A stretch of 64,000 nucleotides of DNA from an uncultured Rhizobium sp. (GCA_945952415.1 CAMFIF010000018.1:1-64000), one strand, 5' to 3'. Counted from the first letter of the stretch, positions 15,765-24,936 are shown. Translations and numbers: made by a program. Notes: generated by a model not told the origin, from the sequence alone.

Positions 15765-18002
15765 TCAGCTTTCCTCACCCTCCGGGGGCAGGGGGAGCTT
15801 CCTCTCCTCGACGAAGGCTTTCGCCGCAGCGATCTCCATCTGGGCGTTCTGATCGCCCGGGGCATTGCTTTGCACATGCACGGTCGGAACCGGCAATTCG
15901 ATGTGGTTTTCCTTGAAGATCTGCTTGATGCGGGCGAGGAATTTCCGCTTCATGGCGAAGGCGCCGCCCGGTTTCATCGTCACCTTCATCCGCAGCACGA
16001 TGCCGTAATCGCCGAATTCCTGCACGCCCTGCATCTTGATCGGCTCGATCACCCAGGGCTTGAATTCGGGATCTTCCGCCAGTTCGATGCCCAGCCGCTT
16101 GATGAGCTTGCGGGCCTTTTCGAGATCCGTATCGAAGCCGACCGTGATGTTGAACTTGTCGATGGTCCAGTCGCGGCTCTGGTTGCGCACTGCGCCCAGC
16201 TCGCCGAAGGGAATGGTGAAGAGCGCGCCACGGTGGTGGCGAAGCTTGATCGAGCGGAGCGAAAAGCTCTCCACCATGCCTTCATACTTGCCGGAGGAGA
16301 TATATTCCCCGACGCGGAAGGCATCGTCGAAGAGGTAGAAGATACCGGAGATGATGTCCTTCACCAGCGTTTGTGCGCCGAAGCCCACGGCGACGCCGAC
16401 CACGCCCGCGCCGGCAACGAGCGGGCCGATCTGGACGCCCATGGTCGAGAGCACCATCAGCACGGTGATGACGAGGATGATGGCAAAGAGGATATTCTGG
16501 ATGATGGGCAGCAGCGTGCGAATGCGCGATTGCTGCGGATCGAGGAAATGGGCGCCCCCTTCTTCCTCCATCTCCGGCCCGCGCGTGCCGCCGAGGCGCC
16601 TCTGTATGCCGGCCTTGATGATCGACCACAGAAAATCGGCGGCGAGCATGATGAGGGCAGCGTTGAGCAGCGCCTCGAAAAGCCAGGCCGTCGTGGGATT
16701 GATGTCGCGCATGGACCGGGCATCGAAACCCCAGACCCGTGCCAGAAGATAGGCTGCGGTGCCGATGAGCAGGAGGCGGATGGCGCGGTCGATCACCGCA
16801 ACGGTTATCGGCTCGACGCCGATGCCGGCTTCGCCTTCCTGCGGGCTGCGCAGGACATAGCGCACGGCCCTGGTGGAGAGAAGAATCGCAACCGGAAGCG
16901 CAAAGCAGGCAAAGGCAAACCAGAAGGTGCCATAGGCCCCGGCCGTCCGGATCGCCAGAAGCAGAACGAAGACCATCGTCATCAGCCAGGAAAGGCCGAT
17001 ATGCCTGATCTGCTGGCGGGCATTTTCGGGGTTTCCGGCAAGCGGGCGGCGCCACACGGCCAGTGTGGCGATCGTCATCATGACAAGATCGACCGGGATC
17101 TGGATGGCCAGGATTTCCATATCGCTGAAGCCAAAGCGGGGGAGCAGCGAAATGCCGGCGCCGGCGAAACAGAGCGCGAAGGCGAAGATCATGATCCAGC
17201 GGAACCAGTGGTCTGCCGCGCCGTCGTCCATGTCGAAGGCGCGCACTTCCCGCGCATTCTCGACCTTGGCGAAGCTCGGCAGCAGCAGCGATACCGCTAC
17301 CATGCGGACAGCCCAGACGATGAGGGCCGCTGACAGGAAGGCGAGGACGATTTCCCGCAGCAGCCGGGGCCAGTCGAACAGCATGAAGGAGCCGGCGCTG
17401 CCGATGAAGAAGCCGAAGACCATGAGCACGCCCAGGCCGAACCGGCCCACGAATTTGCCTACCCGCCCCATGGCGGCCTTGCGATCAAGGCTGATCGTCC
17501 AGAGCCGGAGCGGACGGGCCAGCCGAAACATCAGATAGGAAAGGGTAAGGCCGATCCCGATGAAGAGCGCGACCAGCACCAGGATGATGAGAAAGCCCAT
17601 ATCGGCAATCTCGGTCATGACGGTGGAGCCTATCGCCGCGAAGTGGCCCGGTATCCGCGGCCAGGCGGCCATCACATGCATCATGTGGGTTCTGGTGTTC
17701 TCGAGCATTTTCGAGACCAGGCCCATATCGTCATCCGTCGTGACCGGCGCGACGGCAGGCGTTGCCGCCGGCAGGGCCGCGGCCGCCTGGCCGGAGGCCA
17801 GCCAGTCCCGCACCACCGGGTCTTTCAGGAGGTCGTTGAACTGACGGATCTTTTCGTCGCCTGCCTGCGTGGATGCGGCCGCCGCGACATCGCCGGCAGC
17901 AGCGCGCTGCGGCAGGCCAAAGGCCGGAAGCATGAGGACTAGCATCAGCGCCAGGCGCAGGCCGTTCAGGATCGATCCCTGAATTCGAAACATCACGCCC
18001 AT
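15765..18002 (-). CDS. Large MscS-family mechanosensitive channel
   Basis: This 745-residue inner-membrane channel has an N-terminal signal-like segment and a periplasmic stretch to about residue 130. Roughly ten membrane helices follow. The C-terminal MscS core has the pore helix region (VGVAVGFGAQTLVKDIISGIFYLFDDAFRVGEYI), then the beta domain (GMVESFSLRSIKLRHHRGALFTIPFGELGAVRNQSRDW) and a cytoplasmic vestibule domain. Size and architecture match YbiO/MscM-like members rather than the 286-residue MscS. Such channels vent solutes on hypo-osmotic shock. A start at ATG 17993 (MFRIQGS) is also possible. Confidence 0.9.
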   Translation of the reverse strand: MGVMFRIQGSILNGLRLALMLVLMLPAFGLPQRAAAGDVAAAASTQAGDEKIRQFNDLLKDPVVRDWLASGQAAAALPAATPAVAPVTTDDDMGLVSKMLENTRTHMMHVMAAWPRIPGHFAAIGSTVMTEIADMGFLIILVLVALFIGIGLTLSYLMFRLARPLRLWTISLDRKAAMGRVGKFVGRFGLGVLMVFGFFIGSAGSFMLFDWPRLLREIVLAFLSAALIVWAVRMVAVSLLLPSFAKVENAREVRAFDMDDGAADHWFRWIMIFAFALCFAGAGISLLPRFGFSDMEILAIQIPVDLVMMTIATLAVWRRPLAGNPENARQQIRHIGLSWLMTMVFVLLLAIRTAGAYGTFWFAFACFALPVAILLSTRAVRYVLRSPQEGEAGIGVEPITVAVIDRAIRLLLIGTAAYLLARVWGFDARSMRDINPTTAWLFEALLNAALIMLAADFLWSIIKAGIQRRLGGTRGPEMEEEGGAHFLDPQQSRIRTLLPIIQNILFAIILVITVLMVLSTMGVQIGPLVAGAGVVGVAVGFGAQTLVKDIISGIFYLFDDAFRVGEYISSGKYEGMVESFSLRSIKLRHHRGALFTIPFGELGAVRNQSRDWTIDKFNITVGFDTDLEKARKLIKRLGIELAEDPEFKPWVIEPIKMQGVQEFGDYGIVLRMKVTMKPGGAFAMKRKFLARIKQIFKENHIELPVPTVHVQSNAPGDQNAQMEIAAAKAFVEERKLPLPPEGEES

Positions 18003-18191
18003 ATGCCAGCCGTCCCCTCGTTTTCTGGTGAAGCGGCTGTCCGGCCGGCTCCAACATTTTTTGAAATATTATTGTTGTCTTTGTTCTCATGCAATCGACC
18101 TCGTCAACCACAGGGTGGCCAAGATCCTCCCAGGCCTCGTCCACCCCTCTTTCCCTGGGTGTTTTTTTGCCGGAACGACGAGAACCGCTTC

Positions 18192-18224
18192 GTACGATAA
18201 TTGAACAAATGTCGCTTATCGCAC
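18192..18224 (+). promoter_or_regulatory. Candidate IclR operator upstream of the CoA-transferase genes
   Basis: GTACGATAATTGAAC at 18192-18206 matches 14 of 15 bases of a motif at 21929-21943 upstream of the importer genes. CGATAA at 18195-18200 also pairs with TTATCG at 18216-18221 as an inverted repeat with a 15-base spacer. The element lies about 75-105 bp before the first gene of the hydroxyquinol cluster. An IclR-family regulator is encoded at the far end of the cluster and is the obvious candidate ligand-responsive binder. Confidence 0.5.
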
Positions 18225-18298
18225 AAATCTGTTGTTGCGACCTTCAAACTCTCCTATCTGAAGTCTGTCTCGCCACCGCCGTTCAGGAGGGAATGCCG

Positions 18299-19021
18299 AT
18301 GGACAAGAGGATCGGAAGTCCGGCCGAAGCCGTTGCCGTCATCGGGGACGGTGCAAGTGTGATGATCGGCGGCTTCGGCGGTTCCGGTGCGCCGATCGAG
18401 ATGATCCATGCGCTGATCGATCGCTATATGGAGACCGGTCATCCCAGGAATCTCGTCGTCATCAACAATAATGCCGGCAACGGACATGTCGGGCTTGCGG
18501 CGCTGATCGAACAGAAAATGGTGCGGAAGCTCATCTGCTCTTTCCCGCGCTCGGCCGATCCGAGGGTCTTTACCGATATGTATCTCAAGGGCGAGATCGA
18601 GCTTGAGCTGGTGCCACAGGGTACGCTTGCCGAGCGCATCCGCGCCGGTGGCGCCGGCATACCGGCCTTTTACACGCCCACGTCCTTCGGCACGGAGCTT
18701 TCCGCCGACAAGCCGGTCGAAGTGTTCGAAGGCAGGTCCTATGTGCGGGAGCGCTGGCTGAAGGCGGATTTCGCGATCGTCAAGGCGCATGTCGCCGACC
18801 GCCACGGCAATCTCACCTATTCCAAGGCGGCGCGGAATTTCAATCCGCTGATGTGCATGGCCGCCGCGCACACGATCGTGCAGGCGAGCCGGATCGTAGA
18901 GCCCGGCGACATCGATCCCGAGATCGTGGTGACGCCCGGCATCTTCGTCCAGGCGGTGGTCGAGGTGAGGAACCCGGCCCAGGAAGAGGATCTGAACCGC
19001 GAAGGGGCGCACCATCCATGA
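18299..19021 (+). CDS. pcaI: 3-oxoadipate CoA-transferase subunit A (PcaI-like)
   Basis: This 240-residue alpha subunit of a family I CoA-transferase begins MDKRIGSPAEAVAVIGDGASVMIGGFGGSGAP, the glycine-rich N-terminus of PcaI/CatI. It moves CoA from succinyl-CoA to 3-oxoadipate together with the subunit encoded next. ATG 18299 has AGGAGG eight bases upstream; ATG 18293 is too close to it. Its stop overlaps the next start (ATGA). Acetoacetate or other 3-oxoacid transferases look alike. The thiolase, maleylacetate reductase and ring-cleavage genes nearby make 3-oxoadipate the likely acceptor. Confidence 0.88.
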   Translation: MDKRIGSPAEAVAVIGDGASVMIGGFGGSGAPIEMIHALIDRYMETGHPRNLVVINNNAGNGHVGLAALIEQKMVRKLICSFPRSADPRVFTDMYLKGEIELELVPQGTLAERIRAGGAGIPAFYTPTSFGTELSADKPVEVFEGRSYVRERWLKADFAIVKAHVADRHGNLTYSKAARNFNPLMCMAAAHTIVQASRIVEPGDIDPEIVVTPGIFVQAVVEVRNPAQEEDLNREGAHHP

Positions 19022-19689
19022 CGGACAAGCTTTCGAACGCGCAGATCGCCTGGCGTGCCGCCCAGGACATCGCCGACGGCGCCTATGTCAATCTCGGTAT
19101 CGGCTTTCCGGAAATGGTGGCGCGCTACCAGCCCGAGGGACGCGAGGCCATATTCCATACGGAAAACGGCATCCTGAATTTCGGTGAAGCACCGCCGGAG
19201 GGCGAGGAGGACTGGGACCTGATCAATGCCGGCAAGAAGGCGGTTACGCTGAAGCCGGGCGCGGCCTTTTTCCACCATGCGGACAGTTTCGCCATGGTTC
19301 GCGGCGGCCATCTGGATGTCGCGATCCTCGGCGCCTATCAGGTGGCCGAGAACGGCGATCTCGCCAACTGGAGCACCGGGGCGGGCGGGGTGCCTGCGGT
19401 GGGCGGCGCCATGGATCTCGTGCATGGAGCGAAGCGGGTAGCCGTCGTTACCGATCACGTCACCAAGAAGAACGAACCGAAACTTCTCACCCGCTGTACA
19501 CTGCCGCTCACCGGCGTCGGCTGCGTGACGCGTGTCTATACCAGTCTTGCCGTCATCGACATCGAGGAGGGACGATTTGTCCTGCGCGAAAAGCTGCCGG
19601 GCATGTCGCTTGAAAACCTGCAATCGCTGACCGGGGCGAAGCTGCATGTGGTCACCCCGGTCCTCGATCTCATCGTGCCGGAGCTTTGA
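19018..19689 (+). CDS. pcaJ: 3-oxoadipate CoA-transferase subunit B (PcaJ-like)
   Basis: This 223-residue beta subunit carries the catalytic glutamate in HTENGILNFG (about residue 49), which forms the acyl-CoA/glutamyl-CoA intermediate. Other family marks are YVNLGIGFPEMVA and VTDHVTKKNEPKLL. Together with the preceding subunit it activates 3-oxoadipate to 3-oxoadipyl-CoA. The ATG at 19018 overlaps the previous stop, which indicates coupled translation. The frame is open further upstream only inside pcaI. Confidence 0.9.
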   Translation: MTDKLSNAQIAWRAAQDIADGAYVNLGIGFPEMVARYQPEGREAIFHTENGILNFGEAPPEGEEDWDLINAGKKAVTLKPGAAFFHHADSFAMVRGGHLDVAILGAYQVAENGDLANWSTGAGGVPAVGGAMDLVHGAKRVAVVTDHVTKKNEPKLLTRCTLPLTGVGCVTRVYTSLAVIDIEEGRFVLREKLPGMSLENLQSLTGAKLHVVTPVLDLIVPEL

Positions 19690-19690
19690 C

Positions 19691-20896
19691 ATGACGGATG
19701 CCTTCATCTGCGACTATATCCGAACCCCCATCGGCCGCTTCGGCGGCGCGCTCTCCGGCGTGCGCACCGACGACCTCGGGGCCATTCCGCTCAAGGCGCT
19801 GGCCGCCCGCAATCCCGGGCTCGACCTGGCGGCTATCGACGAGGTGATTTTCGGCTGCGCCAACCAGGCGGGGGAAGACAACCGCAACGTGGCTCGCATG
19901 GCCCTTTTGCTTGCGGGGTTTCCGCAGACCGTTCCGGGCACCACCATCAACCGGCTTTGCGGGTCCGGCATGGATGCAATCATCACGGCGGCCCGTGCGA
20001 TCAAGGCGGGCGAGATCGAACTGGCGATTGCCGGTGGCGTGGAAAGCATGAGCCGTGCGCCTTTCGTTATGCCGAAGGCAGAAACGGCCTTTTCCCGCGC
20101 TGCCGAAATCCACGACACCACCATCGGCTGGCGCTTCGTAAATCCCGTGATGAAGAAGCAGTATGGTGTCGATTCCATGCCGGAGACGGGTGAAAACGTC
20201 GCTGAACAGTTCAAGGTGAGCCGCGAGGACCAGGATGCCTTTGCGCTCCGCTCGCAGGCAAAGGCCGCGGCTGCGCAGGAAAACGGGCGGCTTGCCCGAG
20301 AAATCACGCCCGTGACCATTCCGACCCGCAAGGGCGATCCTTTGGTTGTCGACCGCGACGAGCACCCGCGCGCAACGACGATGGAGGCGCTCGCAAGGCT
20401 CGGCACCCCTTTCAGAAAGGAAGGGGGCACCGTGACCGCCGGCAATGCGTCCGGCGTCAATGACGGCGCGGCGGCCCTGATCATCGCCTCGGAGGCGGCG
20501 GCAAGGAAGCACGGCCTCACCCCCATTGCCCGAATTCTCGGCGGCGCGACCGCCGGCGTCGAGCCGCGCATCATGGGGATCGGGCCGGCACCGGCCTCGC
20601 AGAAACTCATGGCGCTGCTCGGACTTACCCAGGACCGGTTCGATGTCATCGAACTCAACGAGGCCTTTGCCTCGCAGGGGCTCGCAACGGTGCGGCTTCT
20701 GGGAATTGCGGATGACGACCCCCGTGTGAACCGCAATGGTGGAGCGATTGCGCTCGGCCATCCGCTCGGCATGTCGGGCGCGCGGATCACCGGCACGGCC
20801 GCGCTGGAATTGCAGGAAACAGGCGGGCGCCATGCGCTCTCCACCATGTGCATCGGCGTCGGCCAGGGCATTTCGGTGGCGCTTCAGCGGGTGTGA
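19691..20896 (+). CDS. pcaF: 3-oxoadipyl-CoA thiolase (PcaF-like)
   Basis: This 401-residue thiolase begins MTDAFICDYIRTPIGRFGGALSGVRTDDLGAIPLKAL, very like PcaF. The acyl-accepting Cys is in NRLCGSGMDAI (about residue 90), with the GHPLGMSGAR His and CIGVGQG Cys near the C-terminus. It splits 3-oxoadipyl-CoA into succinyl-CoA and acetyl-CoA, the last step of the 3-oxoadipate route. GGAG lies seven bases before the start. It is adjacent to the two CoA-transferase genes. Confidence 0.92.
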   Translation: MTDAFICDYIRTPIGRFGGALSGVRTDDLGAIPLKALAARNPGLDLAAIDEVIFGCANQAGEDNRNVARMALLLAGFPQTVPGTTINRLCGSGMDAIITAARAIKAGEIELAIAGGVESMSRAPFVMPKAETAFSRAAEIHDTTIGWRFVNPVMKKQYGVDSMPETGENVAEQFKVSREDQDAFALRSQAKAAAAQENGRLAREITPVTIPTRKGDPLVVDRDEHPRATTMEALARLGTPFRKEGGTVTAGNASGVNDGAAALIIASEAAARKHGLTPIARILGGATAGVEPRIMGIGPAPASQKLMALLGLTQDRFDVIELNEAFASQGLATVRLLGIADDDPRVNRNGGAIALGHPLGMSGARITGTAALELQETGGRHALSTMCIGVGQGISVALQRV

Positions 20897-21007
20897 CGCG
20901 AAAGACTGCGCCGGTCAGGCGCCGCGTGGAGGAACGTGGCGGCCCATGCGGCGAGGTGGGATAAGACTGGGAAAGACAGGCCCCAGGAGAGGGGCCACCG
21001 GGAGGAT

Positions 21008-21859
21008 ATGGTGACGGAGCATTATTTTACCGAGGAAAACTCCATCGAAACGGTCAATGCCCGCATGGGGCCCAATACCAGCCCGCGCCTTCGGGAGGTG
21101 ATGACGGCGCTGGTGAAACACCTGCATGCCTTTGCCAAGGAAGTGCACCTGACCCAGGAGGAATGGTGGTATGGCATCGACTTCCTCACCCGGACCGGCC
21201 AGATCACCTCAGGCGAAAGGCAGGAATTCATCCTCCTGTCGGATGTGCTCGGCTTTTCGATGCTTGTCGATGCGATCAACAATCGACGGCCGATCGGCGC
21301 GACGGAAAACACCGTCTTTGGGCCTTTCCATGTGGAGGGCGCGCCGGTGCGCCAGATGGGCGATACGATCTGCCTCGACGGAAAGGGCGAGACCTGTCTC
21401 TTCGAGGGGAAGGTGCTTGATCTCGACGGCAATCCGATCAAGGGCGCGCGCATCGACGTCTGGTCCGACAATGCCGACGGCTATTACGACGTGCAGCAGC
21501 CGGGACTTCAGCCGAAGTGGAACAATCGCGGCATTTTCATTACCGGCGAGGACGGGCGCTATGCCTTTGTCGGTATAAAGCCCGTGTCCTATCCCATTCC
21601 GGACGATGGACCGGTGGGGCAGATGCTCGGCCATCTCGGCAGGCATCCCTATCGGCCAGCGCACATGCATTATCTCGTGACGGCCGATGGCTATCAGCGG
21701 CTCGTCACCCACACCTTCGTCGGCAACGACAAATATCTGGCATCGGACTCCGTCTTCGGCGTGAAGAAATCGCTCGTGGCTCCCTTCGAACACCTGAAGG
21801 ATGGCGCCACGCAATGGCGGTCTCCCTTCGATTTCGTGCTGACACCCCTCGACCGGTGA
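21008..21859 (+). CDS. Hydroxyquinol 1,2-dioxygenase (intradiol)
   Basis: This 283-residue non-haem iron(III) dioxygenase of the catechol/hydroxyquinol 1,2-dioxygenase family has an N-terminal helical dimerisation region (FTEENSIETVNARMGPNTSPRLREVM) and a beta-sandwich catalytic domain. Iron ligands are visible as Tyr in ADGYY (about 160), Tyr in VSYPIP (about 195) and His-x-His in AHMHY (about 219 and 221), at nearly the same positions as in characterised hydroxyquinol enzymes. It would cleave hydroxyquinol to maleylacetate. A GGAGG lies just before ATG 21008, and GTG 21011 has better spacing. A GGCCCC/GGGGCC stem-loop at 20979-20996 precedes the start. Maleylacetate reductase in the cluster favours hydroxyquinol over catechol. 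Confidence 0.9.
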   Translation: MVTEHYFTEENSIETVNARMGPNTSPRLREVMTALVKHLHAFAKEVHLTQEEWWYGIDFLTRTGQITSGERQEFILLSDVLGFSMLVDAINNRRPIGATENTVFGPFHVEGAPVRQMGDTICLDGKGETCLFEGKVLDLDGNPIKGARIDVWSDNADGYYDVQQPGLQPKWNNRGIFITGEDGRYAFVGIKPVSYPIPDDGPVGQMLGHLGRHPYRPAHMHYLVTADGYQRLVTHTFVGNDKYLASDSVFGVKKSLVAPFEHLKDGATQWRSPFDFVLTPLDR

Positions 21860-21928
21860 AGGCGGAAAGCGATGGGCAGAAGAGGGGCGGTGCGCGCCCG
21901 GATTACTCTCCTTCGCCCATGAACAGGC

Positions 21929-21953
21929 GTGCGATAATTGAACATAATTCAAT
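21929..21953 (+). promoter_or_regulatory. Candidate IclR operator upstream of the importer/hydroxylase genes
   Basis: GTGCGATAATTGAAC at 21929-21943 is the second copy of the motif found before pcaI. It continues into an inverted repeat ATTGAA-CATAA-TTCAAT at 21937-21953. It lies in the 333-bp gap between the dioxygenase and the binding-protein gene, about 240 bp before that start. The gap also holds a GGCTGAC/GTCAGCC hairpin at 22106-22122. A second, regulated promoter for the importer-reductase-hydroxylase half of the cluster is inferred. Confidence 0.5.
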
Positions 21954-22192
21954 ATAAGAACAACGTGCCTTGACCCTGCAAGCGTTCCTCGCCCAATCTT
22001 TCACCGGTTCCTGAAGGAGAGGGCGGTCAGCACGGGCCGCGGATGGCAGGCTTCCCGAACAGTCCAACACCGCGTGGCTGGCTTCGGGGCGAGAACAGGA
22101 TTTCCGGCTGACGCAGTCAGCCGAGCATGGCGCCGGCCCGGGAGAGGGTGCTGGCGCATCACACAGAGACAGGCAAACCGGGAGGGTTCTTC

Positions 22193-23476
22193 ATGTCCAA
22201 GATCATCATGCTCAATCGCAGACAGATTCTGACGGGTGCCGGCGCGCTTCTCGCCGCACCGGCCCTATTGCGCGCCACGCGGGCTTCTGCCGCGGATGCG
22301 ACGTTCAAGATCGGCTACGTATCGCCGACCACCGGTCCGATCGCGGGGTTCGGCGAGGCCGATGGCTTCATTCTCGAGGGGGTGCGCAAGGCCTTTGCCG
22401 GGCTGACCAACAATGGCAAGCCGGTGCAGGTGGAAATCATCGCCAAGGACAGCCAGTCGAGTTCGAACCGCGCCGCCGAGGTCGCGACGGAACTGATCGA
22501 GAAGGATGGCGTGAACCTGCTGCTCGCATCGGCGACGCCCGATACGGCCAATCCGGTGGCGGACCAGGCCGAGCTCAACGAAATCCCCTGCATCACCTCC
22601 ATCGCGCCGTGGCAGCCCTATTTCTTCGGGCGAAACGGTGACCCGGCCAAGGGCTTCAACTGGACCTATCATTTCTTCTGGGGTCTCGAGGACGTGATCG
22701 GCAATTTCATCTCGCTCTGGGACAAGTCCGGCGTCGCCAAGAAGGTGGGTGGTCTCTTCCCGAACGATGCCGATGGAAATGCCTGGGGCGACCCGAAGCT
22801 CGGTTTCCCGGGCCCCCTGGAAAAGGCCGGTTATGCGCTGACCGATCCCGGCCGCTTCCAGCTGATGAATGCCGACTTCTCCTCGCAGATTGCCGCCTTC
22901 AAGGCCGCCGGCGTCGAAATCGTGACCGGCGTGACCATTCCGCCCGATTTCGCCACCTTCTGGAGCCAGGCCGGCCAGCAGGGCTTCAAGCCCAAGGTCG
23001 TGACCGTCGGCAAGGCCCTGCTCTTCCCATCCGTCATCGAATCCCTCGGCGAGCGCGGCGACGGGCTGTCCTCGGAAATCTGGTGGTCACCCAGCCATCC
23101 CTTCTCCTCGAGCCTCACGGGCGAAAGCTCCCGGCAGATCGCCGATGGCTACACGAAGACGACAGGCAAGCCCTGGACGCAGCCGATCGGCTTCAACCAC
23201 GCCCTTTTCGAAATTGCGGCCGATGTCATCAAGCGGGCGGCGGATCTTACGGATCCGAAGGCGGTGATCGATGCCGTGGCTGCAACCGACCTGAAGACGC
23301 TGGTCGGGCCGATTTCCTGGAAGGGGGGGCCGGCGAACCCGGTCAAGAACGTGGTGCGCACGCCGCTGGTCAGCGGCCAGTGGCAGAAGCAGGGGGACAA
23401 GGTCGAACTCGTTATCACCAACAACAGCCAGTATCCGTCGATCCCGGTCGGCGGCGAACTGAAGCTGCTGTCCTGA
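22193..23476 (+). CDS. Branched-chain-type ABC substrate-binding protein (aromatic uptake inferred)
   Basis: This 427-residue periplasmic binding protein of the LivJ/LivK fold has a twin-arginine-like leader (LNRRQILTGAGALLAAPALLRATRASAA). The mature protein starts FKIGYVSPTTGPIAGFGEADGFILEGVRKA, the normal family N-terminus. GGAGG lies seven bases before the start. Because it sits inside a hydroxyquinol degradation cluster with its own permeases and ATPases, its ligand is probably an aromatic precursor rather than leucine, as in several aromatic-acid importers of this class. The ligand cannot be read from sequence. Confidence 0.85.
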   Translation: MSKIIMLNRRQILTGAGALLAAPALLRATRASAADATFKIGYVSPTTGPIAGFGEADGFILEGVRKAFAGLTNNGKPVQVEIIAKDSQSSSNRAAEVATELIEKDGVNLLLASATPDTANPVADQAELNEIPCITSIAPWQPYFFGRNGDPAKGFNWTYHFFWGLEDVIGNFISLWDKSGVAKKVGGLFPNDADGNAWGDPKLGFPGPLEKAGYALTDPGRFQLMNADFSSQIAAFKAAGVEIVTGVTIPPDFATFWSQAGQQGFKPKVVTVGKALLFPSVIESLGERGDGLSSEIWWSPSHPFSSSLTGESSRQIADGYTKTTGKPWTQPIGFNHALFEIAADVIKRAADLTDPKAVIDAVAATDLKTLVGPISWKGGPANPVKNVVRTPLVSGQWQKQGDKVELVITNNSQYPSIPVGGELKLLS

Positions 23477-23484
23477 TGAAAGAG

Positions 23485-23509
23485 GCGGGGGCATTGCGCC
23501 CCCGCAATG
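23485..23509 (+). other. Overlapping stem-loops after the binding-protein gene
   Basis: Two perfect, mutually exclusive hairpins overlap here: GCGGGGGC/GCCCCCGC (23485-23505, loop ATTGC) and CATTGCG/CGCAATG (23492-23509, loop CCCC). They lie just after the binding-protein stop and before ATG 23515 of the ATPase gene. There is no following T-run, so a simple terminator is unlikely; mRNA stabilisation or partial attenuation is possible. Confidence 0.55.
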
Positions 23510-23514
23510 ACCCC

Positions 23515-24234
23515 ATGGCTCTTCTCGATCTCGACAATCTCAACAAGCGCTACGGTGCCCTCACGGTTACGGATGACCTTTCGCTCTCCGTCGAGGCGGG
23601 GGAGATCGTCGGTATTCTCGGGCCGAACGGTGCCGGCAAGACGACACTCTTCAACCTCGTGGCGGGGACGGTGAAGCCGAATTCCGGTACCGTGACCTTC
23701 GATGGCCGGGACGTGACCCGCGACGGGGCGGCGCAGCGCTGCCGTGCCGGCATTTCGCGTTCCTTCCAGGTGCCACAGCCCTTCAACGGCATGACCGTGT
23801 TCGAGAATGTGCTTGTCGGCGCAACCTTCGGGCGCGCAGCGCCAGACGCCGGGGAATTTGCCATGCAGGCGCTCGAAAAGAGCGGTCTTGCACGGAAGGC
23901 GAACATGCTTGCCGGCTCGCTGCCGTTGCTCGACCGCAAGCGGCTCGAACTGGCCCGGGCGCTTGCAACCGAACCGCGCCTGCTGCTGCTTGACGAGATT
24001 GCCGGCGGCCTCACCGACAGCGAATGCCATGAGCTTCTGGACGTCCTGCGGGCGGTCCATGCTTCGGGCGTCACCATGGTATGGATCGAGCATGTGGTGC
24101 ATGCGCTTCTCTCGGTTGCGCAGCGGCTCGTCGTCGTCAATTTCGGCCGCAAGATAGCGGACGGCCTGCCGGACGAGGTCATGGCAAGCCGGGAGGTTCG
24201 GTCCGTCTATCTCGGGGACGACGCCCATGGTTGA
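23515..24234 (+). CDS. Branched-chain-type ABC transporter ATPase (LivG-type)
   Basis: This 239-residue ATPase has Walker A GPNGAGKTT and Walker B LLLLDEIAGG. The signature region is degenerate (GSLPLLDRKRLELARAL), a variant seen in some LivG-type proteins in place of LSYGQ. The LivG hallmark loop RAGISRSFQVPQPFNGMTVFENV is present. Start choice is uncertain: ATG 23476 overlaps the previous stop and would place the GC-rich hairpins inside the coding region, while ATG 23515 fits the family N-terminus (MALLDLDNLNKRYG) but lacks a clear SD. It is the third gene of the importer-hydroxylase half of the island. Confidence 0.9.
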   Translation: MALLDLDNLNKRYGALTVTDDLSLSVEAGEIVGILGPNGAGKTTLFNLVAGTVKPNSGTVTFDGRDVTRDGAAQRCRAGISRSFQVPQPFNGMTVFENVLVGATFGRAAPDAGEFAMQALEKSGLARKANMLAGSLPLLDRKRLELARALATEPRLLLLDEIAGGLTDSECHELLDVLRAVHASGVTMVWIEHVVHALLSVAQRLVVVNFGRKIADGLPDEVMASREVRSVYLGDDAHG

Positions 24235-24931
24235 ACCGCTGCTGTCGATCGTCGGCCTCGATGCCTTTCATGGAGACGCCCAGGCGCTCTTCGGTCTCGA
24301 TCTTGCCTTGCAGGAAGGCGAGCTTCTGGCGCTGATCGGGGCGAACGGCGCCGGCAAGAGCACGCTGCTCCGGTCGATCACCGGCCTCGTCAAACATCGC
24401 AAGGGTATGATCCGGTTCCGGGGAGAGGACATTCTCGGCCTGCCCGCCCATGTGATCGTCGGCCAGGGCATCGCGCTCGTTCCGGAGGGCCGGCGGCTCT
24501 TTCCCTCGCTCTCGGTCGAGGAAAATCTCCTGCTCGGGGCCCAGGTCGCGCGGCCGGGCCCGTGGTCGCTTCAGGCAGTCTACGAGCTTTTCCCGGTGCT
24601 TCGGGAGAAGCGGAAGGCGCCCTCGACCTCGCTCTCCGGCGGCCAGCAACAGATGGTGGCGATCGGCCGGGGGCTCATGTCCAACCCGGATATCCTGCTT
24701 CTCGACGAATTAAGCCTTGGGCTCGCACCCGTTGTGATCCGGGACATCTATGCACTTCTGCCAAAGATTGTCGGCAATGGCCTCTCCGTGATCCTCGTGG
24801 AGCAGGACATCAATCGTGCCCTTTCCGTGGCGGACCGGTTCCTCTGCATGCTGGAGGGCAAGCCATCGCTTCAGGGCAAGCCCGGCGATTACAGCCGCGA
24901 CCAGATTACCAACGCCTATTTCGGGACGTGA
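24227..24931 (+). CDS. Branched-chain-type ABC transporter ATPase (LivF-type)
   Basis: This 234-residue second ATPase has Walker A GANGAGKST, an LSGGQQQMVAIGRGL signature and Walker B LLLDELSLGLAP, the usual LivF set. It overlaps the LivG-type gene by eight bases. It forms the heterodimeric motor of the importer together with that protein. Confidence 0.93.
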   Translation: MVEPLLSIVGLDAFHGDAQALFGLDLALQEGELLALIGANGAGKSTLLRSITGLVKHRKGMIRFRGEDILGLPAHVIVGQGIALVPEGRRLFPSLSVEENLLLGAQVARPGPWSLQAVYELFPVLREKRKAPSTSLSGGQQQMVAIGRGLMSNPDILLLDELSLGLAPVVIRDIYALLPKIVGNGLSVILVEQDINRALSVADRFLCMLEGKPSLQGKPGDYSRDQITNAYFGT

Positions 24932-24936
24932 GCGGC

